This document shows positions 46,633-55,724 of a stretch of 64,000 nucleotides of DNA, piece after piece. A model generated the notes under the pieces. It made no database searches. It was not told the origin of the DNA and saw nothing but the letters and a program-made list of their open reading frames with translations. The stretch spans positions 1 to 64,000 of the forward strand of contig JACQXX010000092.1 of NCBI GenBank assembly GCA_016208495.1, in the 5' to 3' direction. How positions within the stretch are numbered: the stretch's first letter is position 1; every line of letters begins with the position of its first letter. The position numbers and the translations under genes were made by a program. Origin of the DNA: Acidobacteriota bacterium (GTDB lineage Bacteria > Acidobacteriota > Blastocatellia > Chloracidobacteriales > Chloracidobacteriaceae).

Positions 46633-47117
46633 AGCCAACCCTCATTCAAAGTCCACAGCAAGATGCAGGATGCACGGATTCATCTGTGTTGGTGGGCATA
46701 TTGAGGCTCAACCTCTGGATCAGAAGGCTTGATCAAGTACAGTGGCTGATCCAAATGGAAACAAAAACGGCCTCAACCTGCAGTCACCGCAACAAGTGAA
46801 TCGTGAGCGTTTGTGAATATTTTCTTTTTCAGGGAATGAACAACTAACCGAAGTGACAGCCGCTGGCATCTTAGCACAGCATGTAAAGAGGACGTCATGT
46901 GTTTGTTTTGCGTGCTCCGGCAATTTAAAACCTCGGGCTGAAGACCAGGGCTCAGGGCTGAAGTCTCGCAAGCTTCGGGGCACAGAAAGGGATGAAGGAT
47001 GAGGGATGAAAGAAAACCAGTTCTTCATCCCGATAATCTTCCGCCCTCAGCCCCAAGCCCTGGTTTTCTCAGCCCGACTTCTTCAGCCCTGAGCCTAATG
47101 TCTTCCGCTCGACGCCT
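46633..47117. repeat. Intergenic region with GGGCTGA/GGATGAG repeat element
   Basis: No gene is supported. Between 46925 and 47105 there are GGGCTGAAG units, then GGGATGAAGGATGAG, then CTTCATCCC, CCCTCAGCCCC and CTTCAGCCC units. This is the same inverted-arm construction as 44710-44865. The part 46639-46924 shows no clear element. Confidence 0.7.
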
Positions 47118-47459
47118 TTACGAGCGAAAAATGAAGTACACCGCCCCGAGTAAACACAGCCCAGCCCACAAGTAATCTAGTTTCAGCGGTTGCCCCAAAT
47201 AGAAAATTGCAAATGGAGCAAAAATCATCAGCGCAATTACTTCCTGCAAAATTTTGAGTTGGGAAACAGTAAACTCAGTGTGGCCAATCCGATTGGCCGG
47301 AACCTGAATCAAATACTCAAACAGGGCAATTCCCCAGCTAATAAAGGCGGCGATATACCATTTTTTATGGTTCAGGTTTTTGAGGTGACCATACCAGGCA
47401 AAGGTCATAAAGACATTGGAGAGCGCCAGCAACAGCGCGGTTTTCAGCAAAATTGACAT
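47118..47459 (-). CDS. DUF486 (DMT-like) small membrane protein
   Basis: A 113-residue protein with four hydrophobic segments (TALLLALSNVFMTFAWYGHL; WYIAAFISWGIALFEYLI; ILQEVIALMIFAPFAIFYL; LWAGLCLLGAVYFIF). The opening and the VPANRIG motif are typical of DUF486, a relative of the drug/metabolite transporters. It lies 17 bp after dtd on the same strand. The substrate and biological role are unknown. No ribosome binding site stands out. Confidence 0.85.
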   Translation of the reverse strand: MSILLKTALLLALSNVFMTFAWYGHLKNLNHKKWYIAAFISWGIALFEYLIQVPANRIGHTEFTVSQLKILQEVIALMIFAPFAIFYLGQPLKLDYLWAGLCLLGAVYFIFRS

Positions 47460-47476
47460 AGAGCAGAGAAATTCAT

Positions 47477-47935
47477 TTAGGGTTTCAGGGTTTCGGGGTC
47501 TTTTTCAAGCAAGATCGTGACTGGTCCATCATTGTGGATTTCAACTTCCATAAACGCGCCAAACACGCCGGTTTCAACGTGAAGGCCCATTGATTGCAGC
47601 ACTTCGACAAAGAAATCAACCAATTTTGAAGCCTTGTCGGGAGCTTCAGCATCAGTAAACGCCGGGCGGCGTCCTTTGCGAGCATCGCCATAAAGTGTGA
47701 ATTGCGAAATCACGAGTGCCTCTCCCTGAATTTCAAGCAGGGATCGGTTCATTTTTCCCTGGTCATCCTCAAAAATGCGCAGATTGGCAACTTTGTTGGC
47801 CAGCCATTCAGCTTCGGCTCGGGTATCGCCAATTTTGACGCCCAGCAAAATATTGAGGCCGCGACCACAACGACCGACAACCACACCGTCAACCACGACA
47901 GCCGATCTGGTAACTCGTTGAACAACAACACGCAT
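47477..47935 (-). CDS. dtd: D-aminoacyl-tRNA deacylase
   Basis: Dtd removes D-amino acids wrongly attached to tRNA. The 152-residue protein has the normal length, with MRVVVQRVTRSAVVVDG at the start, the active-site motif SQFTLYGD, and the cross-subunit motif NDGPVTI. The C-terminal PETLKP is encoded by GGGTTTC units, another case of repeat DNA at a gene end. It is followed by the DUF486 gene. The ATG has no obvious ribosome binding site. Confidence 0.95.
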   Translation of the reverse strand: MRVVVQRVTRSAVVVDGVVVGRCGRGLNILLGVKIGDTRAEAEWLANKVANLRIFEDDQGKMNRSLLEIQGEALVISQFTLYGDARKGRRPAFTDAEAPDKASKLVDFFVEVLQSMGLHVETGVFGAFMEVEIHNDGPVTILLEKDPETLKP

Positions 47936-47943
47936 AATTTGAA

Positions 47944-48076
47944 GGAGGGTTCAGGGTTCAGGGTTCAGGGTTCAGGGTTCAGGGTTCAGGGTTCAGGGTT
48001 CAGGGTTCAGGGTTCAGGGTTCTTCGAGTGTATTCATTCCTCAACACCAAGCCCTCAGCCCCAAGCCCTCAACCCT
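47944..48076. repeat. GGGTTCA heptamer element
   Basis: About ten to eleven tandem GGGTTCA units (47947-48021) are followed by TTCTTCGAG and then CCCTCAG/CCCTCAA units (48043-48076) that partly pair with the array. It lies between the divergent genes dtd and rpiA. Confidence 0.9.
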
Positions 48077-48200
48077 CTGTTTTGCAGATTGCAGACACAA
48101 AATGACTGCGCTAGGATGCGTGCCAACGCTAGCGAAAAATCACATCCTGTCAATTCTTTTTCACGACTCTCAATTCAACAAATTAAGGATTTTTCCTGTC

Positions 48201-48896
48201 ATGACCACATACAATCCGAAAGAAGTGGCCGGGATTTATGCCGCAAACCTGGTTGCCGAAGGCATGGTTGTCGGCTTAGGAACTGGCTCAACCGCTACAT
48301 TCATGATCAAGCATTTAGGCAAACGAGTCAGCGAAGGGCTGCATATTACGGCCATTCCAACCTCTGAAGCCTCCGCTCAGTTGGCCCAGAGCCTGGGGAT
48401 TCCGCTGGTTGGATTCGGCGAAATTGACCATATTGACATCACCATTGACGGCGCCGATGAAATTGATGGGCGGTTCGACATGCTCAAAGGCGGTGGTGGC
48501 GCGCTCTTGCGCGAAAAAGTCGTGGCGTCGTTGACGAAACGCCAGGTCTGTATTGTTGACCCGATTAAAGTTGTGGAGCAGATGGGCAAGTTTCCGCTCC
48601 CAGTTGAGGTTGTTCCCTTTGGCTGGGAAGTCGTCGCCCATCGCATTACCGCTCTGGGTGGCAAGTACACCTTGCGCCAGACCAAAGAGGCGGAACCGAA
48701 AACCTATGTGACCGACAACGGCAACTACATTCTGGACTGCGATTTTTACCCGATTACTGATGCTCCAGCCCTGGAACGAACCATCAAAATGATGCCCGGC
48801 GTGGTTGAAGTCGGCCTGTTCATCCAGATGGCTCACACGCTCATCATCGGGAATGAAGACGGCACCTGCACTGTGAAAGAAAGAGATAGTCAGTAG
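48201..48896 (+). CDS. rpiA: Ribose-5-phosphate isomerase A
   Basis: RpiA interconverts ribose 5-phosphate and ribulose 5-phosphate in the pentose phosphate pathway. The 231-residue protein shows the phosphate-binding GLGTGSTATF, the catalytic region DGADEIDGRFDMLKGGGGA, and FPLPVEVVPFGW. ATG at 48201 has AAGGA about 11 bases upstream and gives the normal length; the longer frame is rejected. The last residues (DSQ) and stop TAG lie within AGTCAGTAG, the first heptamers of the element that follows. Confidence 0.95.
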   Translation: MTTYNPKEVAGIYAANLVAEGMVVGLGTGSTATFMIKHLGKRVSEGLHITAIPTSEASAQLAQSLGIPLVGFGEIDHIDITIDGADEIDGRFDMLKGGGGALLREKVVASLTKRQVCIVDPIKVVEQMGKFPLPVEVVPFGWEVVAHRITALGGKYTLRQTKEAEPKTYVTDNGNYILDCDFYPITDAPALERTIKMMPGVVEVGLFIQMAHTLIIGNEDGTCTVKERDSQ

Positions 48897-49099
48897 TTGA
48901 TAAGTCAGTAGTCAGTAGATAAAACCCGGATAGTTAAATCTGTGGAATTCTTGAAAAGAATTGTCCCTAAATGACTCAAATAGAACCAAATACACTTGAC
49001 AGGCAATTCAAAATCCCAACACTCGACTACTGACTACTGACTACTGACTACTGACTACTGACTACTGACTACTGACTACTGACTACTGACTACTGACTA
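48888..49099. repeat. AGTCAGT heptamer element, copy 2 (inverted)
   Basis: In this orientation a short AGTCAGTAG arm with GTTGATAAGTCAG spacers (48888-48918) precedes the core (about 48919-49025), which is followed by about 10.5 ACTGACT units (49026-49099). The core is the reverse complement of copies 1 and 3, with scattered differences. It supplies the stop codon of rpiA and ends about 25 bp before the glyA start. Confidence 0.92.
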
Positions 49100-49123
49100 A
49101 ATTTTTGAGGAAGGCACACCACA

Positions 49124-50425
49124 ATGAACGAACTTATGCACCGCACGCTCCGGGCAACGGATCCGGAGATCGCCGAAGCCATTTACAATGAAAACCGCCG
49201 ATTGGCATCAGGTTTGGAAATGATTGCTTCGGAAAACTACACCAGCGAAGCCGTGATGACGGCGATGGGCTCGGTTTTCACGAACAAATATGCCGAAGGC
49301 TACCCTGGACGGCGTTACTACGGCGGTTGCGAATTTGTGGACATCGCCGAACGGCTCGCGATTGACCGCGCGAAACAGATGTTTGGCGCCGCACACGCCA
49401 ATGTCCAGCCACACTCCGGCGCTCAGGCCAATATGTCGGTGTTTCTGTCGGTACTCAAGCCGGGAGACACGGTGATGGGCATGGACCTGTCACACGGCGG
49501 GCATCTCACGCACGGCCACAAGCTGAATTTTTCAGGGATTACCTACCACATCGTGAGTTACGGCGTGCATCCGGAAACGGAACGGATTGACTATGATGCG
49601 CTGGCGGCCCTGGCCGAACAGCACAAACCCAAAATGATCATCTGTGGCGCGAGCGCCTATCCACGCCAGATTGATTTTGCCCGGATTGGTGAAATTGCAC
49701 GGTCAGTGGGTGCCTACTCAATGGCGGATATTGCCCACATTGCCGGACTGGTTGTGGCTGGTGAACACCCAAGCCCAATTGAGCACATGGATTTTGTGAC
49801 CACCACGACTCATAAAACCCTGCGTGGGCCACGCGGCGGGCTGATTATGTGCAAGGAAGAACACGCCAAAATCATTGACCGCTCGGTATTTCCCGGCGTT
49901 CAGGGCGGACCGTTGATGCATGTGATTGCCGCAAAAGCGGTTTGCTTTAAAGAAGCGCTCGAACCGGCCTTTAAGGAGTATCAACAGCAGGTCGTGCGCA
50001 ATGCCAGCGTGCTGGCTGAAACGATTGCCGCCGCCGGGTTCCGGATTGTGTCGGGAGGAACGGATAATCACCTGTTGCTGGTGGATGTGTTCAGCAAGGG
50101 CATCACAGGAAAAGTCGCGGAAAAAGTCCTCGAACATGCCGCAATCACCGTCAACAAAAACACGATTCCGTTTGATAAGAATCCACCGCTCGTCGGAAGC
50201 GGTATCCGCATCGGCACGCCGGCGCTGACCACCCGTGGCATGAAAGAAGACGATATGCGGCTAGTTGGCGGCCTGATCTGCGAAATCCTGGCGGATGTTG
50301 AAAATACTGCTGTTCAGGAAGATGTCAAACGACGCGTCGAAGAACTCACCACGCGCTTCCCGATCTACCAAAGCCGAATGACCGCCTACGAAGCCGAAAC
50401 TCAGCAAATGGCCGCGCATTCATAA
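49124..50425 (+). CDS. glyA: Serine hydroxymethyltransferase
   Basis: GlyA interconverts serine and glycine and makes methylene-tetrahydrofolate. The 433-residue protein is of normal length. It has [16 protein letters not shown], the YPGRRYYGG motif, PHSGAQAN, and the PLP-binding lysine (Lys231) in [22 protein letters not shown] lies about 10 bases before the ATG. Its leader begins where the AGTCAGT element ends, so any promoter must be inside or before that element. No glycine riboswitch was seen. Confidence 0.96.
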   Translation: MNELMHRTLRATDPEIAEAIYNENRRLASGLEMIASENYTSEAVMTAMGSVFTNKYAEGYPGRRYYGGCEFVDIAERLAIDRAKQMFGAAHANVQPHSGAQANMSVFLSVLKPGDTVMGMDLSHGGHLTHGHKLNFSGITYHIVSYGVHPETERIDYDALAALAEQHKPKMIICGASAYPRQIDFARIGEIARSVGAYSMADIAHIAGLVVAGEHPSPIEHMDFVTTTTHKTLRGPRGGLIMCKEEHAKIIDRSVFPGVQGGPLMHVIAAKAVCFKEALEPAFKEYQQQVVRNASVLAETIAAAGFRIVSGGTDNHLLLVDVFSKGITGKVAEKVLEHAAITVNKNTIPFDKNPPLVGSGIRIGTPALTTRGMKEDDMRLVGGLICEILADVENTAVQEDVKRRVEELTTRFPIYQSRMTAYEAETQQMAAHS

Positions 50426-50440
50426 CCACGCCAGAAAAAA

Positions 50441-50473
50441 TGGAGCAAGGTGTCACCAAAACACCTTGCTCCA
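50441..50473 (-). terminator. 13-bp hairpin between glyA and the patatin gene
   Basis: TGGAGCAAGGTGT (50441-50453) pairs perfectly with 50461-50473. On the plus strand no T-run follows. On the minus strand ATTTTTTC follows, so it is a textbook intrinsic terminator for that strand, although no minus-strand gene lies just upstream. It may also stabilise the glyA 3' end. Confidence 0.6.
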
Positions 50474-50489
50474 CAGACGGAGTCACGCA

Positions 50490-51380
50490 ATGGCACGCGA
50501 AGCTTACGGCGTTTTTGAAGGCGGCGGGGTCAAAGGCATTGCCCTGGTCGGAGCACTCAAAGCAGCGGAAGAACTTGGGTTCACCTTTCGTGCCGTCGCG
50601 GGCACCTCCGCCGGGGCTATCGTCGCGTCACTGGTCGCAGCCGGATACACGGCTGATGAACTGCGGCTCATCTTGATGGAAAAGGATTTCAAAGATTTTA
50701 TGGACCCGGTTGCCAGTGGCATAACCGGCTGGATCCCAGGGTCAAATTTCGCGAAAGCGTGGAATGCGATGGGGTTGTATAAGGGTGACCATTTCCACGA
50801 TTGGATGCGTGAAAAACTTTCCTGGAAAATCTTTGGCAATAAGAGGAAATCACCTACATTCAATGATTTGCTTGAAAAAACGGGCATTCCACTCAAAGTA
50901 GTAACCATTGAACTCATCAGCCAGAAAGTGCGAGCCTTTGAAAGCCACCGCAATGAAACAATGCATGTTGCGGATGCAGTACGGATGTCAATGAGTATTC
51001 CTTTTTTCTTTGTCCCGTATCGACGTGGAAGTGAAATGTATGTTGATGGCGGCGTCCTCAGTAATTTCCCAGCCTGGGTCTTTAAAAAAGTTCAAGACAT
51101 TGAGCCATTACCTGTCCTTGGATTTCGTTTTGAACCTGATAGCTCAGATTTGATAACCAACGTCTGGGAACTCAGTTTGGCTCTTATTGGGACAATCCAG
51201 AAAATCGGAGAACAACTTTTGAATGAGGATACCCCAAATATCACTCCCGTTAACCTACCCACTCTTGGAATTGGCACAACCGACTTTGATTTGACGGATA
51301 CTGATAAGGAGAATTTGTACCAGTGGGGATATGAACGAGCACAAGGTAGTTTGTTGGATTCCTTTCCACCCACACCATAA
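50490..51380 (+). CDS. Patatin-like phospholipase
   Basis: A 296-residue patatin-family lipid acyl hydrolase. It has the oxyanion loop GGGVKG (11-16), nucleophile elbow GTSAG with Ser40, and catalytic DGG with Asp186, so the Ser-Asp dyad is intact. There is no signal peptide, which suggests it acts from inside on the cell's own membrane. ATG at 50490 has GGAG about 8 bases upstream. The next gene, an ATPase, starts 19 bp after its stop, and a membrane STAND-like ATPase follows. Patatin enzymes serve as membrane-damaging effectors in several anti-phage systems (for example CBASS), so a role in induced cell death is a reasonable inference. Confidence 0.9.
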   Translation: MAREAYGVFEGGGVKGIALVGALKAAEELGFTFRAVAGTSAGAIVASLVAAGYTADELRLILMEKDFKDFMDPVASGITGWIPGSNFAKAWNAMGLYKGDHFHDWMREKLSWKIFGNKRKSPTFNDLLEKTGIPLKVVTIELISQKVRAFESHRNETMHVADAVRMSMSIPFFFVPYRRGSEMYVDGGVLSNFPAWVFKKVQDIEPLPVLGFRFEPDSSDLITNVWELSLALIGTIQKIGEQLLNEDTPNITPVNLPTLGIGTTDFDLTDTDKENLYQWGYERAQGSLLDSFPPTP

Positions 51381-51399
51381 CCCAGGAGGTGAAAATACA

Positions 51400-52230
51400 A
51401 TGTCTTCACAAAACCCCTTTAATTATCTGTCGCCGATTACCAATCCAGCCGATTTTTTCAACCGCGAACGGGTGAAAGAAGAATTGAAGGCGCTTCTGGC
51501 CAAAGGCTCAAGCTGCCAGGTTATTGCGACACGTTCTGGGTACGGAAAAACATCTTTGCTTCGTTGTCTTGATGGATTTGCCCAGGAGTGGGATTCCTCT
51601 TATGTCACTGCCTACCTTGATATGAAGGAAGCTGATTGCCGAACAATAGCCGGTTTTGTAAAAGCTGCTGAAACAGGTTGGGGAGATCGTACTCGCGCTG
51701 CCAAATACAAAGATCCGCAAAATATGGAAACCCTGTTGTCAGTGCCCCAACTGGCGAACCGGGTTCAACAATTGCGCAAATCTGGGAAACGCCCGGTCTT
51801 GTTACTTGATAATTTTGAAGCGGTGGCCAGGTTCCCAACCGAATTCAATGAGGATTTCTATCTTGATCTTCGCCATATCGCAACAAGCAAGGAATTGGGT
51901 TTGTCGTTTGTGGCTACGTCAGAACAACCCATCCACGAAGTGGTTTACCCACGCAACCCGATTGTGTCGGCCTTTTCCAACATCTTCCGAACCACCTACC
52001 TGTTTCGGTTCAACGAAGAAGACTCCCACGACTTTGTCACGATTGAGCGTCCAGGTGTTCCCAAATTCACCGAAGAAGAAAAACAGGCCATTCTGGAGTT
52101 CGCCAAAGACCACCCAATGAGACTCCAAATCGCGTGCCATTTTGTGCTGGAAGCCAAACTCAACGGCACCAGCCTGACGACCGGCATTCTCAAAGCCATG
52201 GCCGCCGCCGATTCCCGTCATGCGGCATAG
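51400..52230 (+). CDS. Small AAA/STAND-like ATPase
   Basis: A 276-residue P-loop ATPase. An N-terminal FNRERVKEELKALLAKGSS leads into a Walker A-like TRSGYGKTS (Lys50, Thr51). The Walker B-like strand is RPVLLLDNFEAV (Asp137), followed by a sensor-like VATSEQP. The C-terminal part has the helical lid seen in STAND ATPases. The start is fixed by AGGAGGTG 9 bases upstream, the best ribosome binding site in the window. It resembles the ATPase part of the following gene. It has no own effector domain and probably works with the patatin protein before it. Confidence 0.8.
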   Translation: MSSQNPFNYLSPITNPADFFNRERVKEELKALLAKGSSCQVIATRSGYGKTSLLRCLDGFAQEWDSSYVTAYLDMKEADCRTIAGFVKAAETGWGDRTRAAKYKDPQNMETLLSVPQLANRVQQLRKSGKRPVLLLDNFEAVARFPTEFNEDFYLDLRHIATSKELGLSFVATSEQPIHEVVYPRNPIVSAFSNIFRTTYLFRFNEEDSHDFVTIERPGVPKFTEEEKQAILEFAKDHPMRLQIACHFVLEAKLNGTSLTTGILKAMAAADSRHAA

Positions 52231-52407
52231 AACAAGGAATGAGAGATGAAGGATGAGGGATGAAAGAAATAACCTATTGTTTATCAATAGGATAGATCAC
52301 TTCAGGGTAAGGATTTCAGGCCCTGCGGGCCTAAAACCATTCCACATCTGGCACCGTAACCTCTGGCCCAATCTTCATCCTCTAACTGATTTTAATTCCA
52401 ACAACAT
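52231..52407. repeat. GGATGAG units and short hairpin
   Basis: GGATGAGGGATGAAAG units occur at 52232-52265 and a small palindrome AGGCCCTGCGGGCCT at about 52318-52332. The gap separates the small ATPase from the membrane ATPase. Confidence 0.6.
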
Positions 52408-54618
52408 ATGGGCGATTACCTTCGCTGGGCATGCTGGCAATTGTTTCTCATTTTCTTTCAGCCGTCGCGGTTTGATCGTGAGGTAGCAGGCGATGGAGTT
52501 GAAAAGCCAACGATGTCTTTCAAGGAGCGTGTTTTCTATGTGGGGAAAATGGCTCCAGTTATGACAGCAATTGTCTTTGGGGGAAATCTGCTGATTGGTT
52601 TAGCTTGCGAGGCATATGGAATTAATTATGACTGGTTAAGATCCTGGCTATTTGCTTTTGGATGTGTGGCGGGTGGCTTGGCAGTTGGCTTGGCGGGTGG
52701 CTTGGCGGGTGGCTTGGCAGCTGGCGTGGAGAGTGACGTGGCGGGTGGCGTGGCGTCCGACGTGGCGTTTGGCTTGGTGGGTGGCTTGGTGTTTGGCCTG
52801 GCGTCCAACATGGCGAATGGCGTGGCGTCCGACGTGGCATCTTGCGTGATGTTTGGCGCGGCGGTTGGCGTGATAGTTGGCGTGATGGATAGCGTGGTGT
52901 TTGGCGTGATGGTTGGCGTGATGGATGGTGTGATAACTGGCGTGGCGGTTAGCGTGGCGTCTATCTTGGGTTATTTTAGATTCATAACGTACCCCATCAA
53001 TGCTGCACTTTCGACCACTGCTTATTTCAAAGCCAACCGAAATCCTCAAACTGCTTTTCGTGCCTGGCGATGGTGCCCCATTTCCTGGAATGAAGTGATC
53101 TGGCTGCCTTTGCCATATCTGAGCGACCTGTTGGTGTTGATGACCAAACAGCACCGTGAAGAGGGTTTTCGTCAAATCGCCTTTGTTGCGGCTGAACGCA
53201 CATTACAACGCCGTGCGGTACTTTCGGCACTGGCTGAAATTGCAGTCAGTGATTTGCAGGCCAAAACTCCGCAGGAACTGGCCAGTATTTCCGAGACGCT
53301 CAAGTGGACAACCAATGCTCCGGCAGAGTTACCGAAAGAATTGACCGAAGCCCTGCCGCAATTTGATCGAATCGCACAGCAAGTTGGTCAATCTATTGAA
53401 CTTCGTTCCCAAAATCGTAAACGGAAGGCGCTTGACCAGGCGCTGTCCGAACTCCAATCACTCCAAAAAAGCTTGATTGTGACTCGTGGAAAACTGGTGC
53501 CACGATTGCTGCAAGTCGCCAATGAATGGCAGGCACTCATCAAAGCTAGTCGTCAGGCGCTCCAGTCTGACATCGAAGCCAGAGGTGAAATCCCCAACCC
53601 GTTTGTCTTTGGAACCCCGGTGACCGAATCTGAATACAATGTTTTCACCGGGCGTCAGGACATCGTCGGTCATATCGAAGAATCCCTCCTCAATGCTGCA
53701 AATCTGCCCACCCTGCTGCTCTTTGGCCCACGACGAATGGGAAAAACCAGTATTTTGAATCAACTCCCACGGTTGCTGGGGCCCGATTTTGCGCCGGCAA
53801 TGGTTGATTGTCAGGCGCCAGCCGTGCGGGAAAGCGCCAACGCATTGCTCCGGTATATTTCAGAGGCGATGAGCGAAGCGTTGCAACGCCGCCGAATTCT
53901 GATTGACCCGCTTTCGGTTGAAGCGCTGAAAAGCGAACCGTTCGGGTTTTTTGAGAAATGGTTGACCAACGTTGAGAAAGCCCTCCCCGAACAAATGCGG
54001 GTGCTCCTGTGTCTGGATGAATATGAACGGCTACAAACGGCGCTTGATGCCGGATGGGGTGCGGACGTGCTTGATTTGCTCCGAAATACCTTTCAGCATC
54101 GGCGGCGCATCGCGATGATGTTTACCGGAGCGCATCGTTTTGCCGAACTTGGTCCCGCCTGGACGGATCGGTTTATCAGTGCGCGAAATATCCGCGTGAG
54201 CTTTCTCAAACCTGACGAAGTTGTACCGCTTCTGACCAAACCAATTCCTGATTTTGATATGACATATGCCGATGGAGCGCTTGAAGGCATTATTTCAGCG
54301 ACGAACGGACAGCCTTTTCTCATTCAAGGAATCGGCTTTGAACTGGTGCAGTTTATGAACGAAGGCAAACGGAAACAGGCGACTATCGCCGATGTCGAAG
54401 AAGCCATTTCACGCACGCTTTCGAGCGGCGATGCCTACTTTTTCAATGTCTGGAGTGATGCAGGCGAAGACGGACAGGCAATTTTGCAGGCAATCGCGAC
54501 CAGTTCACCGGTTCCAAATTTCCCGAAAGCCATGCGCTGGCTCAAAGACCACGACGTTTTGACCACCGAAGGGCGCTTCGCCGTGCCAATAGTCGAACGG
54601 TGGGTTAAGACCATTTAG
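52408..54618 (+). CDS. Membrane STAND-like ATPase with tetrapeptide repeats
   Basis: A 736-residue protein. After an N-terminal region with hydrophobic stretches, residues 87-182 consist of 24 tandem four-residue units of the form (L/V)-(A/M/V)-x-(G/D/S/N), such as LAGG, VASD, VMVG. This makes a long small-residue hydrophobic, probably membrane-embedded, segment. A middle part with helices (about 200-400) precedes a C-terminal ATPase: FTGRQDIV, Walker A FGPRRMGKTS (Lys446), Walker B VLLCLDEYERL (Asp537), and a sensor MMFTGAHRF. The layout fits a sensor ATPase tied to a membrane effector. The ATG at 52408 lacks a clear ribosome binding site; Met at 52513 is an alternative. The stop TAG overlaps the following GGGTTCA array. 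Confidence 0.8.
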   Translation: MGDYLRWACWQLFLIFFQPSRFDREVAGDGVEKPTMSFKERVFYVGKMAPVMTAIVFGGNLLIGLACEAYGINYDWLRSWLFAFGCVAGGLAVGLAGGLAGGLAAGVESDVAGGVASDVAFGLVGGLVFGLASNMANGVASDVASCVMFGAAVGVIVGVMDSVVFGVMVGVMDGVITGVAVSVASILGYFRFITYPINAALSTTAYFKANRNPQTAFRAWRWCPISWNEVIWLPLPYLSDLLVLMTKQHREEGFRQIAFVAAERTLQRRAVLSALAEIAVSDLQAKTPQELASISETLKWTTNAPAELPKELTEALPQFDRIAQQVGQSIELRSQNRKRKALDQALSELQSLQKSLIVTRGKLVPRLLQVANEWQALIKASRQALQSDIEARGEIPNPFVFGTPVTESEYNVFTGRQDIVGHIEESLLNAANLPTLLLFGPRRMGKTSILNQLPRLLGPDFAPAMVDCQAPAVRESANALLRYISEAMSEALQRRRILIDPLSVEALKSEPFGFFEKWLTNVEKALPEQMRVLLCLDEYERLQTALDAGWGADVLDLLRNTFQHRRRIAMMFTGAHRFAELGPAWTDRFISARNIRVSFLKPDEVVPLLTKPIPDFDMTYADGALEGIISATNGQPFLIQGIGFELVQFMNEGKRKQATIADVEEAISRTLSSGDAYFFNVWSDAGEDGQAILQAIATSSPVPNFPKAMRWLKDHDVLTTEGRFAVPIVERWVKTI
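52666..52953 (+). repeat. 12-bp coding tandem repeat (24 units)
   Basis: Within the membrane ATPase gene, a degenerate 12-base unit close to GGCGTGGCGnnT is repeated 24 times and encodes the tetrapeptides. Third positions and the variable third residue differ, but the period is kept throughout without any frame loss. Confidence 0.9.
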
Positions 54619-54649
54619 GGTTCAGGGTTCAGGGTTCAGGGTTCAGGGA
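54616..54649. repeat. GGGTTCA array
   Basis: About four and a half GGGTTCA units begin at the stop codon TAG of the membrane ATPase gene (TAGGGTTCAGGG). It lies between that gene and the convergent esterase. Confidence 0.85.
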
Positions 54650-54767
54650 AATCCAGTTTTTCCAATCAACTCCCGATGTGGTTTTTCGATTTGCACCTCG
54701 AAGAGTTGCCGTTCGGATGCTCAAATCTGCTTTTGAAACCACACCTGTTCATGTGATGAAATGGATT

Positions 54768-55724
54768 TCACTTCTTCACGGCCTTCCAGCAACAGGTAAA
54801 GGCTGGCTCACCGCGACTCAACAGAAAGCTCCAGCCGTGGTTGCCGGGCGCAAGTGTGAATTCATGTTCCACGCCGGCATCGGTCAGAATCTGATTCAGG
54901 AGCTTGTTGCCGACGTCAAATCCGTAGCGGTCTTCGCTTCCCACATCAAAATAAATTTTCAGTTTTTTGAGCTTCGCGGCATTGGTTTTGGCCAGGTAGA
55001 GCGGATTGTTTTCCTGGAAAAATGAGGTATCCGGCGGGTTACCATAGAGTTCGGTGGCGATTTTGTAGCGGTACTGACCACGCATATCCGACACCGAAGC
55101 TGGTGGTTTTGGCGATTCTTCAAAAAGCGCCGCGCAGTGGGTTACGACGCCGGAAAAGAGTTCCGGGTGCTTGAAGGCAATCAGGAGCGCCCCGTAGCCG
55201 CCCATTGAAATCCCTTCGATCAAACGATGCTCAGGTTTGGCAATCGTCCGAAAACTCTTATCAACAAAGGGGATAAAGTCTTTTACAATCGCGTCTTCAT
55301 ACCGTACGCCGCTTTTGCTGTTGATGTAAAAGCTGTTTTCGCCATACGGCATGGCGACGATGTATTCGCCCACCTTGCCGGCGGTGCGCAATTCCTGCAA
55401 CTTGGCTTCAATCCCACGACCTTCCCAATCCCGCTCTGAGTTAAACAACCCATGCAGAAAAATCACCACTGGATAGCGGCGTGATTTGTCCTGGTCATAC
55501 GAAGCCGGTAACGAAACGGCGTAGTTGACGGCTCGACCAAGGCTGGCCGACTGAAAGGTGGCATATTCAACCCGGCCACGGGCGGCAGAAGGTTTTGTTT
55601 CTCCGCCCGGCGCCGGCCCAACCGCAGGTGCTTGTTGGCCGGTTACGGCACAGGTGGAGCAAAAAACAACGGCGCAAACCATTGAAAAGACAGAGAAAAT
55701 CGGCTGCCAGACAAACAACTTCAT
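54768..55724 (-). CDS. Exported esterase (esterase D / tributyrin esterase type)
   Basis: A 318-residue alpha/beta hydrolase. An N-terminal signal sequence (IFSVFSMVCAVVFCSTCAV) precedes a linker. The hydrolase domain shows FLHGLFNSERDW (oxyanion side), nucleophile GISMGGYGA with Ser173, an acid residue in DVGSEDRYGFD, and the catalytic His in APGNHGW. This places it near the S-formylglutathione hydrolase/esterase D and feruloyl-esterase-like families, but export argues for an envelope or secreted esterase. AAGGAG lies about 10 bases before the ATG. It stands alone, divergent from the ATP synthase cluster. The natural substrate is unknown. Confidence 0.85.
   Translation of the reverse strand: MKLFVWQPIFSVFSMVCAVVFCSTCAVTGQQAPAVGPAPGGETKPSAARGRVEYATFQSASLGRAVNYAVSLPASYDQDKSRRYPVVIFLHGLFNSERDWEGRGIEAKLQELRTAGKVGEYIVAMPYGENSFYINSKSGVRYEDAIVKDFIPFVDKSFRTIAKPEHRLIEGISMGGYGALLIAFKHPELFSGVVTHCAALFEESPKPPASVSDMRGQYRYKIATELYGNPPDTSFFQENNPLYLAKTNAAKLKKLKIYFDVGSEDRYGFDVGNKLLNQILTDAGVEHEFTLAPGNHGWSFLLSRGEPAFTCCWKAVKK

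Noticed and set aside
46720-47028. 102-residue open frame upstream of pilT
   Set aside because: It translates the GGATGAG/GGGCTGA repeat region, has no ribosome binding site and has a composition typical of such repeats.
49026-49123. Glycine riboswitch upstream of glyA
   Set aside because: The leader consists of ACTGACT repeats and a short plain stretch; no tandem aptamer-like conserved elements are visible.
52626-52849. Antisense open frames with Pro/His/Thr-rich repeats opposite the tetrapeptide region
   Set aside because: They are shadows of the 12-base repeat, which keeps several frames open on both strands; the sense frame continues into a clear ATPase.
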